A stretch of 64,000 bases of DNA from Advenella kashmirensis WT001 (lineage in GTDB: Bacteria; Pseudomonadota; Gammaproteobacteria; Burkholderiales; Burkholderiaceae_B): assembly GCF_000219915.2 (NCBI RefSeq), contig NC_017964.1, positions 2,108,001 to 2,172,000 on the forward strand. Direction: 5' to 3'. The notes under the pieces were generated by a model. It saw nothing but the letters and a program-made list of their open reading frames with translations, ran no database searches and had not been told where the DNA came from. A program made the translations under genes and the position numbers. The first letter of the stretch is position 1. Each line of letters starts with the position of its first letter. Shown here in pieces: positions 31,581-44,000 of the stretch.

Positions 31581-32491
31581 ATGGATTTTCATGGCATCGA
31601 TCTAAATCTGCTGGTGGCTTTCGACGCGCTGATGAACGAGCGGAACGTGACACGCGCTGCGATCCTGGTAGGCGTAAGCCAACCAGCGATGAGCGCAGCG
31701 TTATCCAGATTACGCAAGCGCTTCGGCGATCCGCTATTCTTGCGCAGCGCAGATGGACTGCTGCCTACAGCGCGCGCACGGGACTTGTCCGAACCAATCT
31801 CACAGGCGCTGCGACAGATAGAAGCCACGCTCGTAAATAAGCCCCCGTTCGTGCCTGAGAAAGCTTCGTTGACTTTCAAACTAGGATTGTCTGACTATCC
31901 GGTCTTCGTGTTATTGCCTTCACTGCTGCAGGCGCTGGGGGAAAAGGCACCAGGCATTTCATTGAATGTACACGCTTTCAGTGACAGAGACCACGCAGTC
32001 GATTTACTGGACGCGGGCACCATTGACGCGGCTATCGGTGTACCGCCCTTACACGCCGATGGCCGAATAATGACGCAGCCTGTGCTCCGAGACGAATTTG
32101 TGACGATTGTCGCCAGTAACCATCCGGAGCGCCTGCACGAGATGGACATGAAGAACTACCTGAGTTTGACGCATATCCTCGTATCTCCCGAAGGTGAACT
32201 GCACGGTATCGTAGATCAGGCGCTTGCCCAACAGGCAAGAAGCGTAAGCTCACGCTCACCTTGCCGCAGATGTTTGCGGTGCCCACCATTGTGGCTCAAA
32301 CTCGCATGACGGCTACAGTCCTGAAACGAGTCGTGCTTCATTCGCAGCTGGGGCACCGACTCGCGATCTTTCCGCCGCCAGTCGCATTGCCCGACGTGGC
32401 ATTTGACCTGATTTGGCATCGACGCAGTCACGCTCACCCAGCTCAGCGTTGGTTCAGGGGATTTATCGCAGAATTTGCAGCATCGCTATAA
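31581..32491 (+). CDS. LysR-family transcriptional regulator (one frameshift)
   Basis: Starts MDFHGIDLNLLVAFDALMNE with the helix-turn-helix RNVTRAAILVGVSQPAMSAA (NodD/LeuO-like subgroup), then the effector domain (LTFKLGLSDYPVFVLLPSLL; AIGVPPLHADGR). One G is missing in the run at 32234, joining ALAQQ to GKKRKLTLTLPQMF; corrected length is 303. It is divergent from the SnoaL/MDR pair across a 94-base AT-rich gap, which should hold its operator, and it most likely controls that pair. Confidence 0.85.
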
Positions 32492-32687
32492 CCGGTTTGT
32501 CTTCCATCACGGAAAGATATGCAACCAGCACCGATACTCAACAACACGGGACCCCTCCTGAGTCTTACCGTTACTTCTATTGCTAATTCGTTGAAGGGCT
32601 CGGTGATAGTGGCAGTGGGGCTTCTCTTAAATCAAATTGTTATGGAACGTTTTCGATAGAAGGCGATAGACCCCAAGTGACCTGAAT

Positions 32688-34280
32688 TCACTCCCACTCA
32701 ATTGTCGCAGGCGGTTTGCTTGAAACGTCATAAACTACCCGATTGATACCGCGCACTTCGTTGATAATACGAGATGAAACGCGAGCCAGTAGCGAATATG
32801 GCAGTTGTGCCCAGTCGGCGGTCATGAAATCGGATGTCTGCACCGCACGAAGCGCCACCACGTAATCATAAGTACGGCCATCGCCCATGACGCCCACCGA
32901 TTTGACAGGCAGGAACACGGCAAAGGCCTGCGAGGTCAGGTCGTACCAGGATTTGCCTGATTCTTCATCGGTCGTATTGCGCAATTCTTCAATAAAGATC
33001 GCATCAGCCTTGCGCAGCAGATCGGCATATTCTTTCTTGACTTCGCCCAGAATGCGTACGCCCAGGCCGGGGCCGGGGAATGGATGGCGGTACACCATAT
33101 GGTGCGGCAGACCCAGCGCCAGACCCAGTTCACGCACCTCGTCCTTGAACAGTTCGCGCAGTGGCTCCAACAGTTGCAGATTAAGCGTTTCGGGCAGACC
33201 ACCTACGTTATGATGCGACTTGATGGCAACGGCCTTGCCGGTTTTGGCGCCGGCCGATTCAATCACATCGGGATAGATGGTGCCCTGGGCCAGCCAGCGC
33301 GCGCTTTTGCGTTTGCTCGCTTCGTCCTGAAACACTTCCACAAATTCCCGGCCAATAATTTTGCGTTTTTTTTCCGGATCGGTTTCGCCGGCCAGCTTGC
33401 TCATGAAGGCATCTGTTGCGTCTACATGGATCACATTGACGCCCAGGTGTTCGCCAAAAATCGTCATGACCTGCTCTGCTTCATTCAGGCGAAGCAACCC
33501 ATGATCTACAAAGACGCAAGTGAGCTGATCGCCAATGGCCTTGTGGATCAATGCTGCGGCCACCGAGGAATCCACACCGCCGGACAAGCCCAAAATTACG
33601 TCATCGGTGCCGACCTGCTCACGGATGCGCGCGACTGCTTCTTCAACATAGTCGGGCATGTTCCAGTCATTGCTGCAACCACAAATGTCATTAACGAAAC
33701 GGTTCAACAGCGCCCGCCCCTGGCTGGTGTGGGTCACTTCCGGATGAAACTGCACGCCATAGAAATGACGGGTTTCGTCAGCCATGCCGGCTATCGGGCA
33801 TGAAGGCGTGGAAGCCATCAGCACAAAACCGTCGGGCAGTTCGGTGACCTTGTCGCCATGGCTCATCCAGACTTTGAGCATGCCATGACCCTCGGGCGTC
33901 ACAAAATCGGCAATGTCTTTGAGCAGTGCGGTATGGCCGTGTGCGCGCACTTCAGCATAACCAAACTCACGATGATCGGACCAGCTGACCTTGCCACCCA
34001 GCTGCGAGGCCATGGCCTGCATGCCGTAACAGATGCCCAGCACCGGCACACCCAGCTCGAACACCTGCTGCGGCACTTTGAGCGACGCTTCATCATAGGC
34101 TGACGAATGGCTGCCGGACAGAATCACGCCCTTGAGCCCCAGACCCTGCTGTTCAGCAAGAAAAGCCGCATCAACATCGCCTGGATGAATTTCACAAAAC
34201 ACCCCTGCTTCGCGCACGCGTCGCGCAATAAGTTGGGTAACCTGTGAACCGTAATCGAGAATCAGAATCCGCTGATGCAT
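32688..34280 (-). CDS. guaA: GMP synthase (glutamine-hydrolysing)
   Basis: A 530-residue enzyme that aminates XMP to GMP. The class I glutaminase half has the nucleophile Cys in [13 protein letters not shown] and the His/Glu in QFHPEVTHT. The ATP-pyrophosphatase half has the PP-loop [15 protein letters not shown]. The dimerisation domain ends PPATIEWE, the conserved family end. ATG 34280 ([13 protein letters not shown]) is preferred over 34301. It is separated from guaB by a gene on the other strand. Confidence 0.95.
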   Translation of the reverse strand: MHQRILILDYGSQVTQLIARRVREAGVFCEIHPGDVDAAFLAEQQGLGLKGVILSGSHSSAYDEASLKVPQQVFELGVPVLGICYGMQAMASQLGGKVSWSDHREFGYAEVRAHGHTALLKDIADFVTPEGHGMLKVWMSHGDKVTELPDGFVLMASTPSCPIAGMADETRHFYGVQFHPEVTHTSQGRALLNRFVNDICGCSNDWNMPDYVEEAVARIREQVGTDDVILGLSGGVDSSVAAALIHKAIGDQLTCVFVDHGLLRLNEAEQVMTIFGEHLGVNVIHVDATDAFMSKLAGETDPEKKRKIIGREFVEVFQDEASKRKSARWLAQGTIYPDVIESAGAKTGKAVAIKSHHNVGGLPETLNLQLLEPLRELFKDEVRELGLALGLPHHMVYRHPFPGPGLGVRILGEVKKEYADLLRKADAIFIEELRNTTDEESGKSWYDLTSQAFAVFLPVKSVGVMGDGRTYDYVVALRAVQTSDFMTADWAQLPYSLLARVSSRIINEVRGINRVVYDVSSKPPATIEWE

Positions 34281-34516
34281 GCTATATCCGCCTGAGGACA
34301 AAAGAAAAGAAATTGGAAGACGACATTATAATGGTTGCAGCGCTCAAAACCGTGCCAAAACCTGGCTGCGCTTAAGATGTGACAGTCTGGCCTGTTTTGA
34401 ACACGACCGACGCGCAAGCAAGCATGATTGTTTGACGCAACGGCGCCGTACAGCACACCAGGACATCGCTTCTGTTTTACCCTGTTTCGCTCATATACAC
34501 AAAAGGCCCTGTATCC

Positions 34517-35328
34517 ATGAAAAACGCCCCGAACCAACCCTTTACCGATTCTGCCCCTGCCACAAAAACCTTTGTGCTGGTCCATGGCGCCTGGCACGGG
34601 GCCTGGGTCTGGAACACGGTTGCACAACAGCTGCGGGATCAGGGACATATCGTATACACCCCCACGCTGACCGGCCTGGGAGAGCGCGCGAACGAGCTAT
34701 CGGCAGCCATTTCGCTAGATACGTTTATAGAGGATATTGAAACTGCAATATTGCACCCGCAATCGGCGCAGGCGCTCGCCCATTCAGCAGGCAGCCAGCC
34801 CGGCGATCGTACGCTTGCAAACGTTATACTCGTTGGTCACAGTTTTGCCGGACTGGTCATCAGCGGCGTTGCGGATCGCATTGCAGATCGCCTGGATCGC
34901 CTGATATACCTGGATGCCTTTGTGCTACCTTCAGGCCAGTCCACGTTTGCCACTTTGCCTGATAAGGTGGTTAATGCGCTGACTGCCTCCGCTCAGGCCC
35001 ATCATGCTATGGCATTCCTGCGCCGGATCCAATTCACCTGGGCATTCCCGCTGACACTGAGCAATACGCATTCGCGCGAGAAAAACTGACGCCACACCCG
35101 ATCAACACCTATGCCAGCGCACTCTCGCTGAACGCGCCAATAGGCACCGGCGTGAAAAAAATCTATCTGGCCTGCACCGCCCCACCCTATAGGCCGGTTG
35201 CTGCCACGCATGACTGGGTCAAAGGCCAGCCCGACTGGATCTGGGCAGAACTGAACAGCTCACACTCAGCCCCGTTGCTGGCTCCGAATAGGGTGGCAGA
35301 TAAACTGCTGGAAATGTCAGCGCTGTGA
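34517..35328 (+). CDS. alpha/beta hydrolase, methylesterase-like (one frameshift)
   Basis: A plant-methylesterase/EstC-like alpha/beta hydrolase. The oxyanion region is VLVHGAWHGAWVW near residue 20; the nucleophile elbow is GHSFAG with Ser near 116; the Asp/His end is visible only after correction (ELNSSHSAPLLAP). One base is missing near 35012, joining HAMA to IPAPDPIHLGIPADTEQYAF; corrected length is 270. It lies on the opposite strand between guaB and guaA and looks inserted there. Substrate unknown, perhaps a small ester. Confidence 0.8.
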
Positions 35329-35503
35329 AATCGCTCTGCGATAATGTTCGAATAATACGCAGCAAATCGCGAAAAAATTATTAATTACCGATCTGTCGAT
35401 GTTGCCCACCGCCCACCGGTCAACTCAGGCAACCTCGACCTTCTCACCTGTGCGGTCGTCGTCATGCTGCGCGCCGCAATCTAATCTGTCTGCAAATAGG
35501 GAC

Positions 35504-35540
35504 AACAAAAAACCCGGCGCTGCAATAAACACGCCGGGTT
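35504..35540 (-). terminator. terminator after guaB
   Basis: Minus-strand reading: AACCCGGCG - 12-base loop - CGCCGGGTT followed by TTTTGTTG. A strong 9-bp stem. It also stops plus-strand transcription of the hydrolase (TTCTGTTT follows). The 35329-35503 stretch has no gene. Confidence 0.85.
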
Positions 35541-35609
35541 CTGTTTCGGGTTTCTGTGCCAATCACGCAGTGTGCCACGGCATGCGTGGCGCCACTGCAC
35601 AGACGACGC

Positions 35610-37069
<1,460 letters not shown>

Positions 37070-37171
37070 GAAATAACTCCGGGCGCAAAGCAAAATTATA
37101 CGCTTGCGCCCGAACGGAATCAACCGGGTTCGCCCAAACAACGAGAAATTTCCCGTCGTGCGAGCCGTTTT

Positions 37172-40100
37172 CTATCCCATCGCCACACGGGCATTCATGA
37201 ACATCCGCATCCATGGTGTATAGTCGCCGCCCGTATCCTGATCGCCCCAACTGTCCGGGTGCCACGACATCATGACATTGCGTGTGACCCTTTCCGGATG
37301 CGGCATCATAATCGTGAACCGACCGTCTGCTGTTGTGACCGAGGCAATCCCCTGCGGACTGCCGTTAGGATTAGCCGGATAAGCCTCGGTGACAAAACCG
37401 GCGTTCGATACATAACGCAAGGCGGTCTGGACTGAATTGATATCGCCTTGCAGGCCGAAATCTGCAAAGCCCTCGCCGTGCGCCACCGCAATCGGCAGGC
37501 GGCTGCCTGCATGCCATTAAAGAAAATCGATGGCGACTGTTCAATTTGCACCAGGCTCAGGCGCGCTTCGTATTTGGCTGACTGATTATAGGTAAACCGT
37601 GGCCAGTTCTGCGCGCCAGGGATCATATCAGCCAGCGTAGCCAGCATCTGGCATCCATTACACACGCCCAGCGCAAAGACGTCAGGCCGCGCGAAGAAGG
37701 CAGCGAACTGTGCAGACAACGCCGAGTTAAACCGGATAGTGCGTGCCCATCCTTCGCCGGCGCCAAGCACGTCGCCATAACTGAAGCCGCCAACCGCCAC
37801 CATAGCCTGGTAGTCGTTGAGCGTCGTACGACCAGACAGAAGATCGGTCATATGCACGTCGTAGGCATCAAAGCCGGCCTTGTCGAAGGCCCAGGCCATT
37901 TCAACCTGACTGTTGCAGCCCTGCTCGCGCAAGATGGCGATTTTGGGGCGGATGCCACTTGAAATAAAAGGCGCAGCAAGTGGCTCCTGGGGGTCAAAGC
38001 CGATAACGGCGTTCAGCCCGGGATCCTCACGCTCGTCCCAGTTATTGAACTCAGCCTGGGCGCTGGCCGGGTTGTCACGCCGTTTCATGATTTCGTAGGT
38101 GACCTGGCTCCAGGCCTTACCGAGCTCGACGCGATCCAGACCGAAAATACGGCGACCATCCCGGTAAAATTCGATCTGGTCCGTGGTATTCGGCGTTCCA
38201 ATTACATTTGAAATAGGCGATAGCCCCGCTTCGCGCAGGGCCTGCAGCACCTGGTCTCGCTGTTCGGCTCGTACCTGAATGACGGCACCGGCCTCTTCAT
38301 TGAACAGCGCCTTTACCGTCAATTCATCCCGCTGCACCGCTACCTGTTCGGGACGAATTTTATAATCCCCCCAATCAGCGGAAGTCTCATCAAACGTCAA
38401 CATGTCCAGGTTGATGGAAACACCTACATGGCCGGCAAAGGCCATCTCGGCTACCGTGGCAAGCAGGCCGCCATCGGAACGGTCATGGTAGGCCAGGATC
38501 AACCCGCGTTCGACCAGTGATCGGATGGTCAGGAAAAAGGTTCTGAGCAACGCCGGATCGTCCAGATCAGGAACGTCGGAACCATACTGGTCAATCACAT
38601 TTGACAATACGGAGCCGGCCAGGCGCTGTCGCCCCTGCCCCAGATCCAGCAAAATCAGCGCTGTATCGCCCTGATCAGTCACCAGCTGCGGGGTCAGGGT
38701 TTTGCGTACATCGGTCACCGGCGCAAAAGCCGTCACCACCAGCGAAACCGGCGCAACCACTTCTTTGGGCTGCTCCTGCTCGTCCCAGCGTGTCCGCATG
38801 GACAATGAATCCTTGCCCACTGGAATCGACAGGCCAATAGCCTGACATAGTGTTGACACGGCGTTCACCGTGTCAAACAGCGCGGCATCCTGGCCTTCGA
38901 AGCCACAAGCGGCCATCCAGTTGGCTGACAGCTTGATGTCCTCCAGGGATGCGACATCAGCTGCCGCGAGGTTGGTCAATGCCTCGGCGACCGCCATGCG
39001 GCCTGAGGCCGGCGCGTTGCCAATAGCCAGTGGGGTGCGCTCGCCCATTGCCATGGCTTCTCCGCGCACCGACTCATAGTCGGCCAACGTGACTGCGCAG
39101 TCGGCCACAGGTACCTGCCATGGACCAACCATCTGGTCCCTTGAACACAGACCGCCCACGGTGCGATCGCCTATGGTGATCAGAAATGATTTGTTGGCTA
39201 CTGTCGGGTGGCGCATGACCTGCAGTGAAATATCGGCCAGATCCAATCCCGTCACATCCATGGGCACCAGCGTACGCGCCTTGTGCTCAGCCTGCCGCTT
39301 CATGCGAGGGAGTTTCCCAAGAATAACGTCCATTGGTACATCTACAGGTGCTGGGCCATCGGCCGGCGCCGCGTCTTGCGGCTCGGCAAAGCCCGGCAGG
39401 CCCTGGCCATCGGACACTTTCAAATGTCGCTCTGTGGTGGTTACGCCCACGACGGCAAACGGGCAGCGTTCGCGCACGGCAATCGCTTCGAAACGGGACA
39501 GGTCTTCGGGCAGGATAGCCAATACGTAGCGTTCCTGGGCTTCATTGCTCCAGATTTCCGCAGCCGACAGGCCTGACTCTTCCAGATGAACCCGTTGCAA
39601 ATCAAAAATCGCCCCACGGCCGGCATCATTGACCAACTCGGGAAACGCATTGGACAAGCCACCCGCGCCCACATCATGAATGGCTATGATCGGATTATCT
39701 TCTTTCAATTGCCAGCAGCGATCAATCACTTCCTGGGCGCGACGCTCGAGCTCCGGATTGCCGCGCTGGACCGAATCGAAATCCAGTTGCGCAGTATTGG
39801 CGCCGGCGCTCATGGATGAGGCGGCGCTGCCTCCCATCCCGATGCGCATACCAGGCCCGCCCAGCTGGATCAGCAACGCCTGCCCTGGTATGACGTCTTT
39901 ATGGGTAAGCGCAGCGTCAATGCTGCCCAGGCCGCCCGCAATCATAATCGGCTTGTGATATCCCCAGCGCACGCCATCGACCGTCTGTTCGAAGGTACGA
40001 AAATAACCCAGAAGATTCGGCCTGCCGAATTCGTTATTGAACGCAGCGCCGCCGATGGGCCCTTCGATCATGATGTCAAGCGGGCTGGCAATTCGATCAG

Positions 40101-41231
40101 GCAGGCCATAGGGCTTGGCTTCCCGCGATTCGGCGATATCCGGCAGGTTCAGGTTGGAAACGGTAAAGCCAGTCAGGCCCGCCTTGGGCTTGGAGCCGCG
40201 TCCGGTAGCCCTTCATCGCGGATTTCTCCGCCAGCGCCGGTGGCCGCACCCGGAAATGGCGCAATGGCCGTCGGATGATTGTGCGTTTCCACTTTCATCA
40301 GCGTATGCGTCAGGCGTGTGTGGCTACCATACTTGGGCGCCGCTGCAGCGTGATCTTCCGCAGAAAAACCGGCAAAGAAACGGCTGGCCTGCCCGCCTTC
40401 CATGACCGCGGCATTATCCGAATAGGCAACCACCGTCCCTTTGGGCTGCGCCGCATGCGTCTTGCGGATCATGCCAAACAGGGTATCTTCTTTTTTCTCG
40501 CCATCAATTTCCCAGCTGGCGTTAAAAATTTTATGACGGCAATGCTCGCTGTTTGCCTGCGCAAACATCATCAATTCGACATCGGTGGGGTCGCGCCCCA
40601 GTTCGCTGAACGAAGTCAGCAAATAATCGATTTCTACGGGCGATAACGCCAGGCCCAGGCTTTCATTAGCCTCGTCAAGCGCGGCTTTGCCACGGGTCTG
40701 CACGGCGATTTGCGTCAGAGGCTTGCCAGGCAAGGTCTGCATTAAGATTGAGGCATCAAAGGCGGCATCTACCACGGTCTCTGTCATCCGATCGTGGACA
40801 AGTGCTGTGATCTGCGACAGTTGCTCTGAAGTAAGCTTTTTGGCGCCAAGCAAGCCTTTTTTCGGAACAAACCGGTATTCAACGCCCCGCTCTATGCGCC
40901 GAACCGCAGACAAGCCGCAATTGTGCGCAATATCGGTCGCCTTGCTGGCCCACGGCGATAGCGTACCCAGACGGGGCAATACCCGCAGCACCAGCGCGTC
41001 CTGTGCCGGCGCACTTGCCTGGGTGGTGCCGTAATCGAGAAGCTGACTTAACCGTTGCTGGTCTTCCTGCGACAGGACACCGTGTATGAAAATATGGTGC
41101 TCGTAACGGGCACTAACGTCCTGCACAGGCAATCCGGCCTGGGCAAGCGCCGCAAGCAGGCGCTCTTTCTGAAACGGGGTCAAGGCGGCACAGCCGTATG
41201 CAATCTGGTGTTGATGTTGAGTATCTGACAC
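37172..41231 (-). CDS. purL: phosphoribosylformylglycinamidine synthase (two frameshifts)
   Basis: The large single-chain PurL, step four of purine synthesis. The N-terminal PurS-like part, linker and FGAM domains include [13 protein letters not shown] and the ATP-site [17 protein letters not shown]. The C-terminal glutaminase has the Cys in [11 protein letters not shown] and ends with the His/Glu in MMPHPERV. One G is missing near 40210 (GEIRDEG to [14 protein letters not shown]) and one near 37506 (NGMQ to [13 protein letters not shown]). The corrected 1353 residues match the family. It is an essential-for-prototrophy gene, so the breaks are likely errors. Confidence 0.94.
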
Positions 41232-41606
41232 AATAAAAACCGGAGTAAATGAAAATTGCCTGAACAGGAAAGCGTTATTTTATCGTCCCTGGCCCTGTCT
41301 AATGCGCAATAACCATGCCGTTGCGATATTTACCCTGATGCTTCAGGAGAAAACCGCGTCTATTTCCTTCTGTTTTTATTGTGAAAATATTTGATACAAT
41401 TTAGCGGCATTTAGCAAAATATAGCGTAATTTGCATTCATTTTCCTGCTTTGTCGTCTATTTACACCTCAAAAGACAGGATGGCATTCAGGCGACATACT
41501 TAACGGTAAATATAGATATCGCTTCTAACTCATTAATAAATATATTTTTTTTCAAATCTTATTTATAATTGCGCTGACCCTGATCTAATTTGTCCGTGAC
41601 GAACCT
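41232..41606. promoter_or_regulatory. AT-rich intergenic region with putative pbpG promoter
   Basis: About 375 bases between divergent purL and pbpG with no gene. It is markedly AT-rich from 41380 on. A -10-like TATAAT lies at 41564-41569, 38 bases before the pbpG ATG, preceded by a T-rich stretch instead of a clear -35. Short direct repeats of ATTTAGC occur near 41400-41417. Confidence 0.45.
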
Positions 41607-42518
41607 ATGCAAAAATATCTTAGAAAAACCCTGAGCGCATGCCTGGCCGTGGTGCTGGCCACTGGTTCTATTGTACCCGTTTCCAGTTTCGCGCAGGAAG
41701 ATGATGGCAGCCAGACCTATGACGCCCTGCCGCTGGCCAGTACCGTTGTTGGCCAGGCGGACAATGGCGGTATTGTCCGCTCCCAAGTCGCCTATGTAGT
41801 CGACCTGACCGATAACCGCATACTTTATTCCAAAAATGCCGATGTAATCCGGCCCATTGCATCAATCAGCAAATTGATGACCGCACTGATCATCACTACT
41901 GCCAATCTGAACATGAACGAGCAGATCGTCATTACGGCAGATGACATTGATCGGGTTAAAAAATCATCCTCGCGACTCTCTGTGGGTACGGTATTGACAC
42001 GCAGCGAGCTGCTGCATCTGGCCCTGATGTCTTCGGAGAACCGGGCAGCGCATGCGCTAGGCCGAACCTATCCTGGCGGCATGAACGCCTTTGTACGCGA
42101 AATGAACGCCAAGGCACGCCAGCTGGGCATGACCAGGACCCGTTTTGTAGAGCCAACGGGACTATCACCACAGAATGTCGCCTCCCCTCGCGATCTGGTG
42201 CGTCTGATGCAGGCCGTGCATCAGCAGCCGCTTATTCGCGAATACACCACCAGCGACAAATACCAGATCGTGACCAGCAACGGTCGCGAACAACGCTATC
42301 GTAATACCAATCGCCTGATCCGCAACAGCGACTGGAACATCCATATTTCCAAAACCGGCTATATCCGGGAAGCGGGCGACTGCCTGGTGATGATGACTGA
42401 AATGGATCGTCGCCCGGTTGCCGTCGTACTGCTCAACGCCGATGGCGGGTTGACCCGTTTTGCAGACGCGGTGCGTGTGCGTCATATGGTTCAGCAAGAT
42501 TACCCCACCTTGCTGTAA
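41607..42518 (+). CDS. pbpG: D-alanyl-D-alanine endopeptidase (PBP7/PbpG-like)
   Basis: A 303-residue periplasmic S11-family penicillin-binding protein that cuts murein cross-links. Signal peptide cleaves near SSFA-QE. The three active-site motifs are present: SxxK as SISK near residue 87, SxN as SEN near 144, and KTG near 248. The lack of the extra C-terminal domain and membrane anchor fits PbpG better than DacA/DacC. Confidence 0.9.
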   Translation: MQKYLRKTLSACLAVVLATGSIVPVSSFAQEDDGSQTYDALPLASTVVGQADNGGIVRSQVAYVVDLTDNRILYSKNADVIRPIASISKLMTALIITTANLNMNEQIVITADDIDRVKKSSSRLSVGTVLTRSELLHLALMSSENRAAHALGRTYPGGMNAFVREMNAKARQLGMTRTRFVEPTGLSPQNVASPRDLVRLMQAVHQQPLIREYTTSDKYQIVTSNGREQRYRNTNRLIRNSDWNIHISKTGYIREAGDCLVMMTEMDRRPVAVVLLNADGGLTRFADAVRVRHMVQQDYPTLL

Positions 42519-42577
42519 AGCATGGAGAGCCAAACCGGACCGCAAGGGCTTGTTTGCCTGCTGTCCCGGTTGCTCCT

Positions 42578-43294
42578 CTAATGCAGGGAAGTGGGCGGCG
42601 TCCTGCCCTCTTCTTTATCACTCTCAGACTCTGCTGCATAGCGCCAGTATCGCAATGGCACACAGGTTTTCAGCCTTTCAAACATTTTTCCAATCAGCAC
42701 TTCACTGAATGACTCGGCCGAGTTCATGGCAATGTCAATTGTCGCATCGGCCTGCAACTGCGCCATTCGTTCATGCGCCTCGCGAGCCCGCGCCGATGGC
42801 ACTGCCATATCGCGATCGGCATGCAACAAATGGACGGTTGTATCCAGAGATAGCTCCAGAGGATAGGCAGGAAACTTTGCACCGAATGTAATCAGCCTGC
42901 CAGCAATCGGCTGCTCCAGCAGCGTTAAGCCCAACACTAGCGAACCCGCAGGTCCCACACCGATCACCGCCGTGGCTTCGCTCAGTACGCCGTGAATGTG
43001 CTGACCCGCCTGGATATCATGCTCCAGTGATTTGATATTGGCTGCCAGGCGTGGCGCAAGTTGCGCAGTTGCCGGCGCGTCCGGTTCCGCGTCCGCAGCG
43101 TCCAGCCATGCCGTGTCTTCATCCAGCGCAACGACCGCGATCCGGATCACAGCATCAGGAAATTCAGCTCGAATGGTGCCTAACAAAAATGGCATATTCG
43201 TTAATTGCTCGTTCTCTTCATGCAGTATGTAAAACAACTGACCATGGGTGTCGCCTTCCGGGAGAAGAATCTGGGAAGTCTTTATTTCCGTCAT
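42578..43294 (-). CDS. YpfH-like serine esterase homolog, catalytic residues lost
   Basis: A 238-residue alpha/beta-hydrolase-like protein aligned by eye with E. coli YpfH: ATAVIGVGPAGSLVLGL matches ATALIGFSQGA, and DTTVHLLHADRDMAVP matches TTIHLIHGGEDPV. The nucleophile Ser is Gly or Pro here, the oxyanion HGxGD is HEENE, and the His of LGH is missing, so it should be inactive as an esterase. It may have a binding or structural role. ATG 43294 (MTEIKTSQILLP) is chosen. The C-terminus is charged. It diverges from yqeY. Confidence 0.65.
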   Translation of the reverse strand: MTEIKTSQILLPEGDTHGQLFYILHEENEQLTNMPFLLGTIRAEFPDAVIRIAVVALDEDTAWLDAADAEPDAPATAQLAPRLAANIKSLEHDIQAGQHIHGVLSEATAVIGVGPAGSLVLGLTLLEQPIAGRLITFGAKFPAYPLELSLDTTVHLLHADRDMAVPSARAREAHERMAQLQADATIDIAMNSAESFSEVLIGKMFERLKTCVPLRYWRYAAESESDKEEGRTPPTSLH

Positions 43295-43357
43295 ATATAT
43301 CTCCGAAAAAGTTATGCCATAATATGAAACTAATCTTACCATTCCCGGAATAAATTC

Positions 43358-43819
43358 ATGTCTTCTTCCCTCAAAATAGCAATATCAGATGCCGTCAAAG
43401 ACGCCATGCGCGCCAAGCAGACCGCAAGACTGGGCACGCTGCGCTTTCTGCAGGCCGCTATCAAACAGAAAGAAATCGATGATCGCGTTGAACTGAATGA
43501 CGACCAGGTGCTGGCCATCATTGAAAAACAGGTTAAACAGCGCAAGGAATCCATCACTGCTTTCGAAAATGCGGGTCGCACGGAAACGGCCGAAGCAGAA
43601 AAGGCAGAACTGCAAGTGCTCAGGGAATTTCTGCCGGAAGAGGCATCGGAACAGGAAGTCGCTGAAGCGGTCGACGCAGCGCTGACTCAAGTGACAGCAG
43701 ACGGCATTACCGGCCCGGCAGTCATGGGCAAGGCCATGGCCATTCTCAAGCAAAAACTGGCGGGTCGTACAGACATGGCAGAACTGTCCAAGCGCCTGAA
43801 AGATCGTCTTAAACCGTAA
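43358..43819 (+). CDS. yqeY: GatB/YqeY domain protein
   Basis: A 153-residue YqeY protein: a helical bundle related to the tail domain of the tRNA amidotransferase subunit GatB. Features are KDAMRAKQTARLGTLRFLQAAIKQKEID, the run KQVKQRKESITAFENAGR and the end GKAMAILKQKLAGRTDMAELS. It may bind tRNA. The usual neighbours rpsU and dnaG are absent here. A terminator hairpin follows. Confidence 0.9.
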   Translation: MSSSLKIAISDAVKDAMRAKQTARLGTLRFLQAAIKQKEIDDRVELNDDQVLAIIEKQVKQRKESITAFENAGRTETAEAEKAELQVLREFLPEEASEQEVAEAVDAALTQVTADGITGPAVMGKAMAILKQKLAGRTDMAELSKRLKDRLKP

Positions 43820-43907
43820 ACGGTCAATTTGATACCACGCGCCTGATCATGTCGCGCAACAACTGCGATGAGCGCGCGATCAATTGACGCACCCGACATT
43901 AGTCACT

Positions 43908-43953
43908 ATGCCATTTTCTTCTCTGCCAACAGCCTGCGGAAAATGGCATTTTT
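43908..43953 (+). terminator. terminator after yqeY
   Basis: Perfect 11-bp arms ATGCCATTTTC / GAAAATGGCAT with a 20-base loop, followed by TTTTC. It lies 89 bases after yqeY and before the convergent dinB. Confidence 0.7.
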
Positions 43954-44000
43954 CTTGCGCCTCATGCGTTACTGGCGATCAGCCCCAGACAACATACGAG

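Noticed and set aside
37306..40071. Second, separate purL-like gene
   Set aside because: It continues the upstream PurL fragment exactly once a single base is restored.
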